Origin: Ignavibacteriota bacterium
GTDB lineage: Bacteria > Bacteroidota > Ignavibacteria > Ignavibacteriales > Melioribacteraceae
Direction: 5' to 3'
DNA: 64,000 nt
Assembly (NCBI GenBank): GCA_002698995.1
Contig: PAAX01000027.1
Coordinates: forward strand, 62,001 to 126,000
A program made the position numbers and the translations under genes. Each line of letters opens with the position of its first letter. Position 1 is the stretch's first letter. The notes below the pieces were generated by a model, which did not search any database, was not told where the DNA came from, and saw only the letters and a program-made list of their open reading frames with translations. Below, piece after piece: positions 42,536-52,005 of this stretch.

Positions 42536-43654
42536 TCATAAAAGTTTTTCTTTTAGTTTCATTATTCTGTTGTAAGAATCGTTAATTCTTTCTTTTGATA
42601 TTTTCCCTTCTTCAACAAGCTTTTTGATAATATCAACACCTTTAACCGCAATCTGTTCATCATAAATTAAGTTGTTTGCAAAGATTAAAATATCTACACC
42701 GGCATTAATTGATTTTTCAATTGCAGTTTCTAAACCATAGTGTTGTGAAATTGCCGACATATTCATATCATCACTGATAATAACTCCGGTAAAGTTTAAT
42801 TGTTCTCTTAATATTTTTGTCATTATTTTATTTGATAATGTTGCCGGATATTCGCCATCTAAGTTCTGATTATAAATATGTGCTGTCATTACAAAATCAG
42901 CAAAACTATTATCGATAAGCATTCGGTAAGGTTCTAACTCAACTGACTGCCAAGTATTTGTTATATCCGTAAATCCTAAATGTGAATCCGATTCTGCACT
43001 TCCATGTCCCGGAAAATGTTTTAAAGCATTTAAGAGATTTCTTTTATGATGTTCTTCAATAACAATTTTTGAATGATTATAAACTATATTCGGATCGGCA
43101 GAGAAACTCCTTTCAATATTTCCGATTGCGGGAGAAGTTGGATTTATATTCAAGTCAACTACAGGAGAAAAATTTACATTAATTCCCAGCGAACTTAAAG
43201 TTGCTGCAGTGCGCTCAGCATAAAATCTTGTTGAATCATTATTATTCAATTGACCAAGATATTGCTGCGAAACAGTTTTAGGAAACCCGAATCGTTCTTT
43301 AAGTCTGTTTACTCTTCCTCCTTCCTGATCGATTGCAACAAACAAAGGAATTTCCGAATGCTGCTGAATTGAAGCAACTAAATTTTTTACTTGTTCAGGT
43401 GATTCGATATTTCTAACATTTGTTTGTAGTTCAACATCTCTATCGAAAAGAATTATCCCACCAATTCTTCCTTCTTTAGCATCTTTTACTATTTGATCAT
43501 TTGGCGTAACCGATAAACCTCTAAATCCAATTAAAAGCATTTGACCTATTTTAGTATCAATATCTGTTTCATCAATCGGTTCTGTATTATCGGTTGGATT
43601 TGAACAAGAAAGCATTAAAAGTGAAATGAGTAAGAACAATAAAATATTTTTCAT
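42536..43654 (-). CDS. nagZ: Glycoside hydrolase family 3 beta-N-acetylhexosaminidase (NagZ-like) lipoprotein
   Basis: Removes N-acetylglucosamine from peptidoglycan-derived muropeptides. 372 residues from Met at 43654; the frame extends five codons up, but this start gives the lipoprotein signal 'LFLLISLLMLSCSNPT' directly. The GH3 marks are clear: 'LFVAIDQEGGRVNRLKERFG', 'KHFPGHGSAESDSHLGFTDI' (His/Asp acid-base loop of NagZ) and 'GVIISDDMNMSAISQHYG' (nucleophile Asp in SDDM). E. coli NagZ is cytoplasmic; the lipoprotein form is known in Bacteroidetes and elsewhere and would act in the periplasm. The gene is preceded by the terminator of its upstream neighbour. Confidence 0.9.
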   Translation of the reverse strand: MKNILLFLLISLLMLSCSNPTDNTEPIDETDIDTKIGQMLLIGFRGLSVTPNDQIVKDAKEGRIGGIILFDRDVELQTNVRNIESPEQVKNLVASIQQHSEIPLFVAIDQEGGRVNRLKERFGFPKTVSQQYLGQLNNNDSTRFYAERTAATLSSLGINVNFSPVVDLNINPTSPAIGNIERSFSADPNIVYNHSKIVIEEHHKRNLLNALKHFPGHGSAESDSHLGFTDITNTWQSVELEPYRMLIDNSFADFVMTAHIYNQNLDGEYPATLSNKIMTKILREQLNFTGVIISDDMNMSAISQHYGLETAIEKSINAGVDILIFANNLIYDEQIAVKGVDIIKKLVEEGKISKERINDSYNRIMKLKEKLL

Positions 43655-43694
43655 TATAAGTCCATGCAAGTATCTGAATAGGTATTAATTTTAA

Positions 43695-43715
43695 CTGCGG
43701 GAGCTTGTCCCGCAG
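43695..43715 (-). terminator. Probable terminator of the BNR-repeat protein gene
   Basis: A perfect eight-pair GC-rich stem, CTGCGGGA (43695-43702) with TCCCGCAG (43708-43715), five-base loop. On the minus strand TTAAAATTAA follows, so the T run is weak. It lies between the stop at 43733 and nagZ start at 43654. Confidence 0.5.
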
Positions 43716-43732
43716 CTTTTAATTAACTCAAA

Positions 43733-46700
43733 TTATTTTTGAAATTCCGGAATTCTTCCTTCTGTATAAGGAGCTTTCAGCATTTCCAATTTTTCTTCCA
43801 TCGGTTTTATTTCAGAATTTAGAATATTCTTTAATTCATTTAATACAGGAGGAAATTCTTCAACTAATATTTTATATGCTGTTCTTTCATTATTAGTTAC
43901 ATTGGCAGATGATCTCCAGTGTGTATATGAAAGAACTCCTAATCTATCCATAAATGTTGGATGTGACGGAGGATTTTCTTCTGCACTAGGATATTTAGAA
44001 TCACGATTGAACTTTAGACTAATATCCTTAAGTTTTTTAGAAATTTTATCAGTCTCTTGAAGCATATCAAAAGATGCTTCCGGAGTTTTCATTATAACTT
44101 GCTTTAATGTTTCTGTACGCTTCATCAAATCTTCTAAGAAAACTTCAGCACCAAGTATTGATCTTGTTAACTCATTTGCATTCTTTTGGAAAGCAACTAA
44201 TTCTTCTCTGCTTTCAGCAGGAAGAGTATTGTTCTCTAAAATTTTTGCAGTAAAGTTGACGGGACCGGATATTTCTTTCATTCCATCTCTAGTTATCATT
44301 GCCATCGAAACTGAATATTTGCCAGGCAAAGCAAGAGTTGAACTTCTTCCCTTTTCAGTAGGATTGAATTCATCTATTGTTTTTTGTGGATTTACTGATT
44401 CGTACCTTAAATCCCAGTTAATTCTATTAACTCCTTTTGATGCACTGGTTGTTAATTTACGAACTACATTACCGGCTTCATCTTTAATTGTAAATATCAA
44501 ATAAGGTGATTTCTCTTTATCTTCAGCAATTAATTCATCATTGCTCGGCTGTGGAATTGGTTTAGAATCTTTGAATAATTCTTTTTCCTTTTCCTTTCTA
44601 ATTTGTTTTAAAGTTTTTGGTACTTCTTTTATATAATAACTAAACTGAGCACCAAATTCCGGATTAGGAGCTTTAAAGTATGTTTCACCTTGTCCGTATC
44701 TTCCGCCGCTTTGGTGATACATAAGTGCATCTTTAATTGGGAAAATATATCCCTCTTTTTCCATTAGCTCATCATTCAAATCTCTTAAAGGTGAATAATC
44801 ATCTAATATGTAGAAACCTCTACCAAACGTAGCTAAAACTAAATCACTTTCTCTTGTTTGAAGAACTACATCTTTTACTGCTATTGTTGGAATTCCACTT
44901 TTTAGCTGAATCCAATTTTCACCTTCATCAACTGTAAAGAAAATACCGAATTCAGTTCCAACAAAAAGTAATTTTGGATTTACAAAATCTTGTTCAATTG
45001 AGTGAACTGTTCCATTAACTGGAAGATTTGAACTTATCATCTTCCATGATTTACCTTTATCTTCACTTTTTAGTACATAAGGTTTGAAGTCATCTCTCTT
45101 TAAGTTATCGAAAGAAGCATAAACAACATTCTCATCAAATTTAGAAGGACAAATATCACTTACATAAGTGTATTCCGGCACACCGTTAAACTCTGAAATT
45201 TTTCTCCAAGTTTTTCCGTCTTCGGTAACTTGAATTAATCCATCATCAGTTCCGGCGTATAGTAAGTTTTCTTTAACAGGAGATTCGGCTAAAGAAATTA
45301 TTGTACCAAACAATGAAGTTGATCTATCTTTTGCAACAGCATCAATGCTCCAATATTTTCCCATTGCCATAAAACTGTTTCTATCAATCTGTCTAGTTAA
45401 ATCATCACTTATAACTTCCCATGTTTCTCCTCTATCGTCACTTCTAAAAACTTTATTTGCAGCACAGTACAATCTTGTATTTTTATGTGGACTAATAAAC
45501 AACGGAGTGTTCCAATTCCATTTATAAGTCAATTCTCCTTTACCCGGTTCAGGTCTAATATCTAAAGCTTCTCCACTCGCTCTATCATAACGTACCATAT
45601 TTCCATATTGAGCTTCTGCATACACTATGTTGGGATTTTCAGGATCGACAGCAGTCCAGAAACCATCACCGCCATTTGTAATAAACCAATCGTCATTTAC
45701 AATTCCATCACGACTTATAGTTGCAGAAGGTCCACCCATACTGTTGTTGTCTTGAGTTCCGCCAAATACATAATAAAAAGGATAGCTGTTATCAACATTT
45801 ACTCTGTAGAACTGTGTTATAGGGAGATTTTCTTTGAAGTCATAAGTAGTTCCACCATCAAAAGTTTCGTAAATTCCACCGTCTCCACCGATTAGAAAAT
45901 GATCGGTAAAATCTGGATCGATCCACATTGCGTGATCATCAACATGTCTGTTGCTAAGTCCTATTGCATTCCAAGTCTTACCTCCATCCAATGTAACTTT
46001 GGAAACAACATCCATTGAATATACTTTATCGATATTTTTTGGATCACAGAAAATTTCATTGAAGTATTGACCAGAAGCTGTGTAATCATTCATCTTCTGC
46101 CAAGTTGCACCTCTATTTGTAGATCTAAAAAATCCTCCCTTATTTTCTGCTGCTTCCATAATTAAATAAACAACATCAGGATTAACCGGAGAAACTGCTA
46201 TATCCATTCCGCCAATATCAACACTTAGCAAACCGGACATAATTTTATTCCATGATTCACCGGCATCTTCCGATTTATAAACCGCTGATTCTGGTCCGCC
46301 CCCAATTTTAGTGTAAACATGTCTTCTTCTCTGTTCCGAAGTTGCATACATAACGTCAGGATTTCTAGGATCAATTACTACATTGTTAACCCCTGTGTTC
46401 TCACTTATATCCAAAACTTTTTTCCAGGTATTACCGCCGTCTAAAGTTTTATATAAACCTCTTTCGCCACCCGGTCCCCAAGCCGAACCTTCTGCAGCAA
46501 CAAAAACTATATTCGAATTTCTTGGATCGGTTAATATTTCACCAATCTGACGAGATTCTTTTAATCCCATATTTTTCCAAGATTTTCCACCGTCAGTTGA
46601 CTTATAAACGCCATCACCATAACCAAGAGCTCTTTGATGATTATTCTCTCCTGTTCCAGCCCAGATCACAAAAGGATTATTCGGATCTAGAGCTAAACAA

Positions 46701-46993
46701 CCAATTGAGTAAGCACCATAATCATCGAAAATTGGTTCAAACGTAGTTCCAGAATTGGATGTTTTCCAAATATTACCTGAAGATACTGCGATGTAATATT
46801 CTGCATGATTATTAGGATTAACTGCAAAGTCTGATATTCTACCTGAGCAAAAAGCTGGACCAATATTTCTAAATTTTAATCCGCTTACAGCAGCTTGCAG
46901 AGGTGACTTTTCTTTGGATTCTTCATTTTGTGCAAATGAGATTGTAGCAATAATTAATAAAATTAATACCGATGAGATAAGTTTTTTAATCAT
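43733..46993 (-). CDS. Large exported BNR/VPS10-like propeller protein (sortilin/Xyloglucanase-like)
   Basis: A 1086-residue protein of the WD40/YVTN/BNR-repeat (VPS10-like, 'glycosyl hydrolase' in many annotations) family. Signal peptide (about residues 1-21, 'VLILLIIATISFAQ'). BNR Asp-boxes recur: 'IWKTSNSGTTFEPI', 'VYKSTDGGKSWKNM', 'LYKTLDGGNTWKKV', 'VYKSEDAGESWNKI', 'FFRSTNRGATWQKM', 'VFRSDDRGETWEVI' and 'VTEDGKTWRKI', consistent with two seven-bladed propellers. After residue 780 a beta-sandwich-like and helical C-terminal part follows ('VVRKLTTSASKGVNRINWDLRYE'), typical for the group. No type IX sorting domain is seen. Hydrolase activity is uncertain; no catalytic pair is evident to me. 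Monocistronic, 183 bases from the divergent acyltransferase gene (that gap shows no clear feature). Confidence 0.85.
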   Translation of the reverse strand: MIKKLISSVLILLIIATISFAQNEESKEKSPLQAAVSGLKFRNIGPAFCSGRISDFAVNPNNHAEYYIAVSSGNIWKTSNSGTTFEPIFDDYGAYSIGCLALDPNNPFVIWAGTGENNHQRALGYGDGVYKSTDGGKSWKNMGLKESRQIGEILTDPRNSNIVFVAAEGSAWGPGGERGLYKTLDGGNTWKKVLDISENTGVNNVVIDPRNPDVMYATSEQRRRHVYTKIGGGPESAVYKSEDAGESWNKIMSGLLSVDIGGMDIAVSPVNPDVVYLIMEAAENKGGFFRSTNRGATWQKMNDYTASGQYFNEIFCDPKNIDKVYSMDVVSKVTLDGGKTWNAIGLSNRHVDDHAMWIDPDFTDHFLIGGDGGIYETFDGGTTYDFKENLPITQFYRVNVDNSYPFYYVFGGTQDNNSMGGPSATISRDGIVNDDWFITNGGDGFWTAVDPENPNIVYAEAQYGNMVRYDRASGEALDIRPEPGKGELTYKWNWNTPLFISPHKNTRLYCAANKVFRSDDRGETWEVISDDLTRQIDRNSFMAMGKYWSIDAVAKDRSTSLFGTIISLAESPVKENLLYAGTDDGLIQVTEDGKTWRKISEFNGVPEYTYVSDICPSKFDENVVYASFDNLKRDDFKPYVLKSEDKGKSWKMISSNLPVNGTVHSIEQDFVNPKLLFVGTEFGIFFTVDEGENWIQLKSGIPTIAVKDVVLQTRESDLVLATFGRGFYILDDYSPLRDLNDELMEKEGYIFPIKDALMYHQSGGRYGQGETYFKAPNPEFGAQFSYYIKEVPKTLKQIRKEKEKELFKDSKPIPQPSNDELIAEDKEKSPYLIFTIKDEAGNVVRKLTTSASKGVNRINWDLRYESVNPQKTIDEFNPTEKGRSSTLALPGKYSVSMAMITRDGMKEISGPVNFTAKILENNTLPAESREELVAFQKNANELTRSILGAEVFLEDLMKRTETLKQVIMKTPEASFDMLQETDKISKKLKDISLKFNRDSKYPSAEENPPSHPTFMDRLGVLSYTHWRSSANVTNNERTAYKILVEEFPPVLNELKNILNSEIKPMEEKLEMLKAPYTEGRIPEFQK

Positions 46994-47176
46994 GTTGCAT
47001 ATCTGAATTTAGTGATTAAATTAACATTTAATTGTTTACAGCATATAATTAACACAAAAAAGTCTTTTGTTAGACGAGAAACTAATTGAATAGTTATATT
47101 AAAAAGGAATCGGTAAATCATTTAATAAAATTATATTTTTTAGTGGATTAAACAAATAATTAAGTGAACATTAGTT

Positions 47177-47890
47177 ATGAAAAAATACAGAGATAAATCT
47201 CCCGAAGAAGTTATGAAGTTAGTAACTATTGAGATCATCGAAAGAGCAATAAAGCTTGGAAGAAAAAACAACAGAGAAATTTTTATTAGTAAAACTTCCG
47301 GCGGTAAAGGAGTTAATGTTGGCGAATTAAATCCCAATACCAATGAAGGGAAAGAAGCTCTTGAAAAATTTTTAACACCGATTAGAAGACATTATACTTT
47401 CTCCGGATTAGGATCACCGGAAGAAAATAATTCAATTAATTGGCGTGTGTTAAATCTACCTTATTGGAGAAGAACATTACTTCTTTTTCAGGTCGGAATT
47501 TCATTTTTCTTAAAAGGAAATCCATTTAAGAATAAGTTTTACAGATGGATGGGAGTTAATGTAAAAAAAGGGGCAGAAATAATGCAGCTTGTATGGCTTG
47601 ATCATTTTCGTCCCGAATTAATTTTTATTGGGGAAAATAGTTTGCTCGGTGCTTTTACACGTCTTACAGTGCATGCTTACGAAGGTTCGGGCAAATTTAG
47701 ATATGGACTAATTGAGATTGGAAATAACTGCACAATTGGTGCAGGTACAGGAATGGGACCAATTCAAATTGAGGATAATGTTAGAACTCTTCCGGGGGCA
47801 ACACTTTCACCTTACTTATCTAAAATAAAAAGTGGATCAGTTGTGGGATGGAATCCACCAAACGTAAAAGAACCAAAGGAAACTGAGTAA
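47177..47890 (+). CDS. Left-handed beta-helix (hexapeptide-repeat) acyltransferase-like protein
   Basis: A 237-residue soluble protein. Residues about 115-165 and 180-225 contain hexapeptide-like turns ('VNVKKGAEIMQLVWLDHFRPELIFIGENSLLGAFTRLTVHAYE', 'IEIGNNCTIGAGTGMGPIQIEDNVRTLPGATLSPYLSKIKSGSVVG'), the left-handed beta-helix of acetyltransferases of the LpxA/NodL kind. The N-terminal 'MKKYRDKSPEEVMKLVTIEIIERAIKLG' is helical and unrelated to common members. The catalytic His typical of acetyltransferases may be that in 'LTVHAYEG'. The acceptor is unknown. Single gene on plus strand between two minus-strand genes, with a bidirectional terminator shared with coaD. Confidence 0.75.
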   Translation: MKKYRDKSPEEVMKLVTIEIIERAIKLGRKNNREIFISKTSGGKGVNVGELNPNTNEGKEALEKFLTPIRRHYTFSGLGSPEENNSINWRVLNLPYWRRTLLLFQVGISFFLKGNPFKNKFYRWMGVNVKKGAEIMQLVWLDHFRPELIFIGENSLLGAFTRLTVHAYEGSGKFRYGLIEIGNNCTIGAGTGMGPIQIEDNVRTLPGATLSPYLSKIKSGSVVGWNPPNVKEPKETE

Positions 47891-47933
47891 ATTTATATAA
47901 TCATCTTACTTTCTATTTGTTTTAAAAATAAAA

Positions 47934-47952
47934 AGGCACTGTGTTAGTGCCT
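47934..47952. terminator. Bidirectional terminator
   Basis: AGGCACT (47934-47940) pairs with AGTGCCT (47946-47952), five-base loop. The minus-strand side is followed by TTTTATTTTTAAAA, the plus side by ATTTGTTGT. It ends coaD on the minus strand and probably the acyltransferase gene. Confidence 0.75.
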
Positions 47953-47996
47953 ATTTGTTGTAATCATAAAAATATTTTTCGAATTAGATTAATAAT

Positions 47997-48476
47997 TTAA
48001 AAGCCAAACTTCTCTTTGAGTTTATCCTCAACTATCTTGGGTACAAAATCACTAACATCCCCCTTAAACTGAGCTAGGTTTCTAATTATTGTAGAATTCA
48101 GGTAAGTAAATTTTTCATGCGGCATTAAGAAAATAGTACGCATATTTTCATTCAATTTTCTGTTCATCAAAGCCATTTGAAATTCATATTCAAAATCACT
48201 AATAGCTCTTAATCCTCTTATTATGCCAACTGCACCTACTTCCTGTGCATGATCAACAACTAATCCGTCAAATGCATCAACATGAACTTGAGGATAAACT
48301 TTTAAACTTTCGTTCAGCATTTCAACTCTTTCTGCAGTAGTAAACAAAGGTGTTTTGCCCGGATTTTTTGCTACTGTTACAATCACTTCATCAAATAAAT
48401 CAATTGCTCTTTTTACAATATCAATGTGTCCGTTTGTAACCGGATCAAATGTTCCCGGATAAATTACTTTTCTCAT
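47997..48476 (-). CDS. coaD: Pantetheine-phosphate adenylyltransferase (coenzyme A synthesis)
   Basis: Catalyses ATP plus 4'-phosphopantetheine to dephospho-CoA and diphosphate, the fourth step of CoA synthesis. From Met at 48476 it is 159 residues, as is usual. The nucleotidyl-transfer motif '(T/H)xGH' is in 'YPGTFDPVTNGHIDIVKRA'. 'DGLVVDHAQEVGAVGIIRGLRAISDFEYEFQMALMNR' carries the family Arg-rich block with 'RGLR'. 'YLNSTIIRNLAQFKGDVSDFVP' replaces the usual 'SSSxVRE' segment. An in-frame TTG at 48485 was rejected for the ATG. Single gene. Confidence 0.93.
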   Translation of the reverse strand: MRKVIYPGTFDPVTNGHIDIVKRAIDLFDEVIVTVAKNPGKTPLFTTAERVEMLNESLKVYPQVHVDAFDGLVVDHAQEVGAVGIIRGLRAISDFEYEFQMALMNRKLNENMRTIFLMPHEKFTYLNSTIIRNLAQFKGDVSDFVPKIVEDKLKEKFGF

Positions 48477-48539
48477 TTCTCTCAATTTTTATTGTTAAAA
48501 AAGAATAATGAAAAGTAAGTAAATGATTTTACCTATGCA

Positions 48540-49949
48540 TTATTTTTCTACAACTAACCCTGAACCAAATTCTTCTATTTCAATAACTTTTTCAACCGAT
48601 TTAGTTTCCGTATTTATAATACCTACATTTCCAATATTTCCTTCGCCGTTTACTTTTATACTTGGCTTAAAATTTCCGTTTTGATTTCTTGAAGAGACAT
48701 AAAGATATTTATCATCGGAAGTTAAATCGCAACCGTGAAGCTGACTGAAAGCAGGGTGCGTTATGGTTCCGGTAATATTCCAATTCTGTTCTGATTTAGT
48801 TATTTCGGTAACATTACTGTTCATCATAGATACAACATAAATTTCATTTCCATTTGAACTAACTGCTATCTGCATAGGCATTGCGGGAACATTCAGTGTA
48901 GAAATTATATTCGTCGTATTTAAATTCATTACAAGTAATTGATTAGTTCCTCTTGCAGATATATAAAGATAATTCTCATCGGGAGAAATTGTAGTCTGCA
49001 TTGGTTCGTAATTAACTCCCAATGAAATAGGATTAATCATTTCATCCGATTCCGCATCAATTACAAAAAGATAGTTTTTGATTAAGTCGGCACAGTATAA
49101 TCTTTCTCTATTTTTTGCTAATGCAATTCCATGAGGAACTCCAGTAATAACAAGGTCAATCTCACCTCTTAAAGTTAGATCACTCATATTTACAACATAA
49201 ATGGAGCTGTAATTACCGGGTGCTGTTGATGATCTTGAAACATATAACTTATTCTTCTCCGGGTACAACTCAATCATTCCCGGATATGATAAACCACTCA
49301 ATTCATCTACAATCTGTTGATCATCTTTTCTAATTTTTAATAACTTTCCTGCACTTATCATTGTAACATAAACATAATCTCCATACTCCTTAACCATATG
49401 CGGCGCTTCAATAGAATTGTTAAAGTTGAGGTCTATTATTCTGCTTACTATTTTGTTATCTCCATCAATAACAGAAACTGCGTCACCCGCTTGATTGCAG
49501 ACATAAACATTATATGATGAAGTGCTGAACGGGACTTCTCCTTTATTATTTTTGGCTCCGTTTTCAATCCATTTCTTTAATGCATTTTTTTCAACATCAT
49601 TTAAATAATTGGAATGATCTGGATTCAATTTTTCACTGTTGCCTGTTACTATTTGATACAATAAACTTTTCTGTGTACTAAAAGGAATAATTACTTCACC
49701 TGAGTAACTGCCATTATCTAACGGCCTATTTTTACTCCCTTTCATTAACAGTTCATAGTTTTCAACACTTAAACCATGTGCAAGTTCATTTCCGCCGTGG
49801 CAACCGGAAGAAGCACAGCTCTTAAACAAATCTGCTGTTTCTTGAGTCTCAAATCCGTTAAAATCATTCTGAACCTCTTCATCTTTCAATTCACATGAGT
49901 TAATTAGTATTAATAATAAAATCATGGAAAGCAGATACAAGTATTTCAA
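48540..49949 (-). CDS. YncE-like propeller lipoprotein with CX4CH cytochrome-like site
   Basis: A 469-residue lipoprotein (signal 'LLSMILLLILINSCELKD', lipobox Cys about 19). Residues about 35-130 form a small cytochrome-c-like region: 'FKSCASSGCHGGNELAHG' gives a CX4CH haem-type motif, and 'SLLYQIVTGNSEKLNPDHSNYLNDVEKNALKKWIENGAKNN' matches the end of planctomycete-type cytochrome-c-like domains. After residue 145 a YVTN/YncE-like propeller follows ('NVYVCNQAGDAVSVIDGDNKIVSRIIDLN', 'LYCADLIKNYLFVIDAESDEMI', 'LYISARGTNQLLVMNLNTTN', 'EIYVVSMMNSNVTEI'). It follows the LVIVD gene by 10 bases. Electron transfer or metal sensing is possible. Confidence 0.8.
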   Translation of the reverse strand: MKYLYLLSMILLLILINSCELKDEEVQNDFNGFETQETADLFKSCASSGCHGGNELAHGLSVENYELLMKGSKNRPLDNGSYSGEVIIPFSTQKSLLYQIVTGNSEKLNPDHSNYLNDVEKNALKKWIENGAKNNKGEVPFSTSSYNVYVCNQAGDAVSVIDGDNKIVSRIIDLNFNNSIEAPHMVKEYGDYVYVTMISAGKLLKIRKDDQQIVDELSGLSYPGMIELYPEKNKLYVSRSSTAPGNYSSIYVVNMSDLTLRGEIDLVITGVPHGIALAKNRERLYCADLIKNYLFVIDAESDEMINPISLGVNYEPMQTTISPDENYLYISARGTNQLLVMNLNTTNIISTLNVPAMPMQIAVSSNGNEIYVVSMMNSNVTEITKSEQNWNITGTITHPAFSQLHGCDLTSDDKYLYVSSRNQNGNFKPSIKVNGEGNIGNVGIINTETKSVEKVIEIEEFGSGLVVEK

Positions 49950-49959
49950 TTTATACCTC

Positions 49960-51921
49960 TTACTTTATCAAATTCATTTTAATTGTCTGTATAAAACTTT
50001 CGGCTCTCAGCTGAGCAATATAAATTCCGGAAGAAAGATTTTCAGCATCGAATGTTACAGAATACTTTCCTTTGGCTTTAACCCCACTTACAAGATTTTT
50101 AATTTCCTCTCCCATTAAATTATAAATTTTCAATTCAACAAATCCATCACTTGGAACGGAAAAAACAATTTGAGTAGATGGATTAAAAGGATTGGGATAA
50201 TTCTGCGTAAGTTCATATTTAAGTTCAGCAGGCTCATCCTTTACGGTTGTTGTCTGCTCAACATTTATGATATAAATCTTTTCAATAGATTTATAATCAT
50301 TGGTAATTATTAGTTTTACTGTATCGGTAACAGGTGGATTAACAAATGTTGTTGAATAAGTATAATCCTCCTTTTGAGAAACCGTTTGATCATTTTTTAT
50401 CCATTTATATTTAATTGGAAGAGATGTTGTATCCTCTGCCGAAACAGAAAAATTAATTTTTTCTCCTTTTACAATTGTAGTATCAGTAAAGTTATGAGAT
50501 AACTGATTAATAACCGGAGTTCCGGCAATTACAACTCTGTAAGAAAAAAATTCACTTGGTGGAACAGATCCGGCTGGATTAAGTCCTTCTCCACCTGAAG
50601 GTAAAGTAGTAACTTGATTCATATTATCTTTAGCCGCAAAGTAAAACTCTATTTTTGTCAAGTGTTCTTGTCCGGGAATTTGGAAATTGTAAACACCAAA
50701 TTTTCCTTGTGTAATTCCTTCAATAATTTGCCAATTACCAATTTCATCGTCAATTAAAGTTCTGTAAAACAAATTGGATTCCGTAATTTCAGAATCATCA
50801 ATAAATTTTGCCGAAATGTTTACCGGATTGCTGTTGAAAACTTCAAAATAATTATTGCTGTATTCAATCTGCGGTTTGATATCATCGGGAGAAAACTTTA
50901 ATACAAATAGTCCCCCTTGAATATCAGAAACAAGAATATTGCCGGATGGAAGAAAAGGATAACATCCCCAAGCTCCGTTATAACTAGAGTTATTAGATTG
51001 AGGATAAGTATCATAGTAACCTGCAATAATCGGATTTTCGGGATCGGAAATATTTAAAATAACATAACCTGATTCATAATAAGAAATATGAGCATAATCT
51101 CCATCTATAAAGAGATTATGAATTATGGTATTCTGTGGATAACCCCAGCTTCCAACAGCAATTTCCCACGTCGTTTTATCTTCCAAATTAAAAATGGTAA
51201 TATCTCTTTGATTGAATTCATCGGTGCCGTAAAAATATTTTTTGTCTTCAGTCATCCAACCGGAATGTGCATATCCCGGCAGATTTACACTCTGCGATAT
51301 TTTAACTGGATTACTTTTATCGGTTACATCAACCAGTGCATAATTATCTTCGGCACAAACTACAACAGTATCACTCCAAACATAAACATCATGAATATAT
51401 CCGCTTGCAGTATAATATGATTTTTCAACAGGATTGGTTGGATTGGATAAATCTAAAATATGCATTCCTCCAACTCCGGATGTACCAATTACATAAGCAA
51501 ATCCATTATCAATAAAAATATTATGTGCCGATGTAAATGTTGAATTATAAGTATTAACAAGAACGGCACTATTGGGAAGATTAGAAAGATCAATTATCTG
51601 CATACCGCTTCCTGAACCAAAACCTTCAGTAACTACATATGCATATTTATCATGGACTTTCATATCGCGCCAAATTGAATTTGGTCCGTCTATAAATGAA
51701 ATTTGCTCTGGATTTTGCGGATCAGTTACATCAATTATATATGTCCCGTTATAGTTGCCAAGAATTGCATATTCTCTGTTATTCTCATCCACGTAACCCC
51801 AAATATCACTATAATCACTATTTGAAGGCTTAAAAGTTGAAAGCAGTTCTACATTTTCTTGAGAAAACATTTTGCTGCTTATAAGAATTAATAAAAACAA
51901 AAGTGTAAATCTATTTTTCAA
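49960..51921 (-). CDS. LVIVD-repeat surface protein with type IX sorting domain
   Basis: A 653-residue exported protein. Signal peptide (residues 1-20, 'FTLLFLLILISSKMFSQ'). LVIVD-type repeats make up the propeller ('GYVDENNREYAILGNYNGTYIIDVTDPQNP', 'AYVVTEGFGSGSGMQIIDLSNLPN', 'AYVIGTSGVGGMHILDLSNPTNP', 'YALVDVTDKSNP', 'AHISYYESGYVILNISDPENP'), as in 'choice-of-anchor B' proteins. Ig-like beta domains lie in the middle. The C-terminus is a Por/type IX sorting domain ('QNYPNPFNPSTQIVFSVPS', 'FVELKIYNLMGEEIKNLV', 'SGIYIAQLRAE'). It precedes the YncE-like lipoprotein and both are probably co-transcribed and act at the surface. Ligand unknown. Confidence 0.87.
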   Translation of the reverse strand: MKNRFTLLFLLILISSKMFSQENVELLSTFKPSNSDYSDIWGYVDENNREYAILGNYNGTYIIDVTDPQNPEQISFIDGPNSIWRDMKVHDKYAYVVTEGFGSGSGMQIIDLSNLPNSAVLVNTYNSTFTSAHNIFIDNGFAYVIGTSGVGGMHILDLSNPTNPVEKSYYTASGYIHDVYVWSDTVVVCAEDNYALVDVTDKSNPVKISQSVNLPGYAHSGWMTEDKKYFYGTDEFNQRDITIFNLEDKTTWEIAVGSWGYPQNTIIHNLFIDGDYAHISYYESGYVILNISDPENPIIAGYYDTYPQSNNSSYNGAWGCYPFLPSGNILVSDIQGGLFVLKFSPDDIKPQIEYSNNYFEVFNSNPVNISAKFIDDSEITESNLFYRTLIDDEIGNWQIIEGITQGKFGVYNFQIPGQEHLTKIEFYFAAKDNMNQVTTLPSGGEGLNPAGSVPPSEFFSYRVVIAGTPVINQLSHNFTDTTIVKGEKINFSVSAEDTTSLPIKYKWIKNDQTVSQKEDYTYSTTFVNPPVTDTVKLIITNDYKSIEKIYIINVEQTTTVKDEPAELKYELTQNYPNPFNPSTQIVFSVPSDGFVELKIYNLMGEEIKNLVSGVKAKGKYSVTFDAENLSSGIYIAQLRAESFIQTIKMNLIK

Positions 51922-52005
51922 AAGAATCTCCTTTATTTTACATTATGTCCGATTTATGATCAGAACAAGAAATAAAAATAACATGATTAGTTTAATTATC
52001 TAAAA

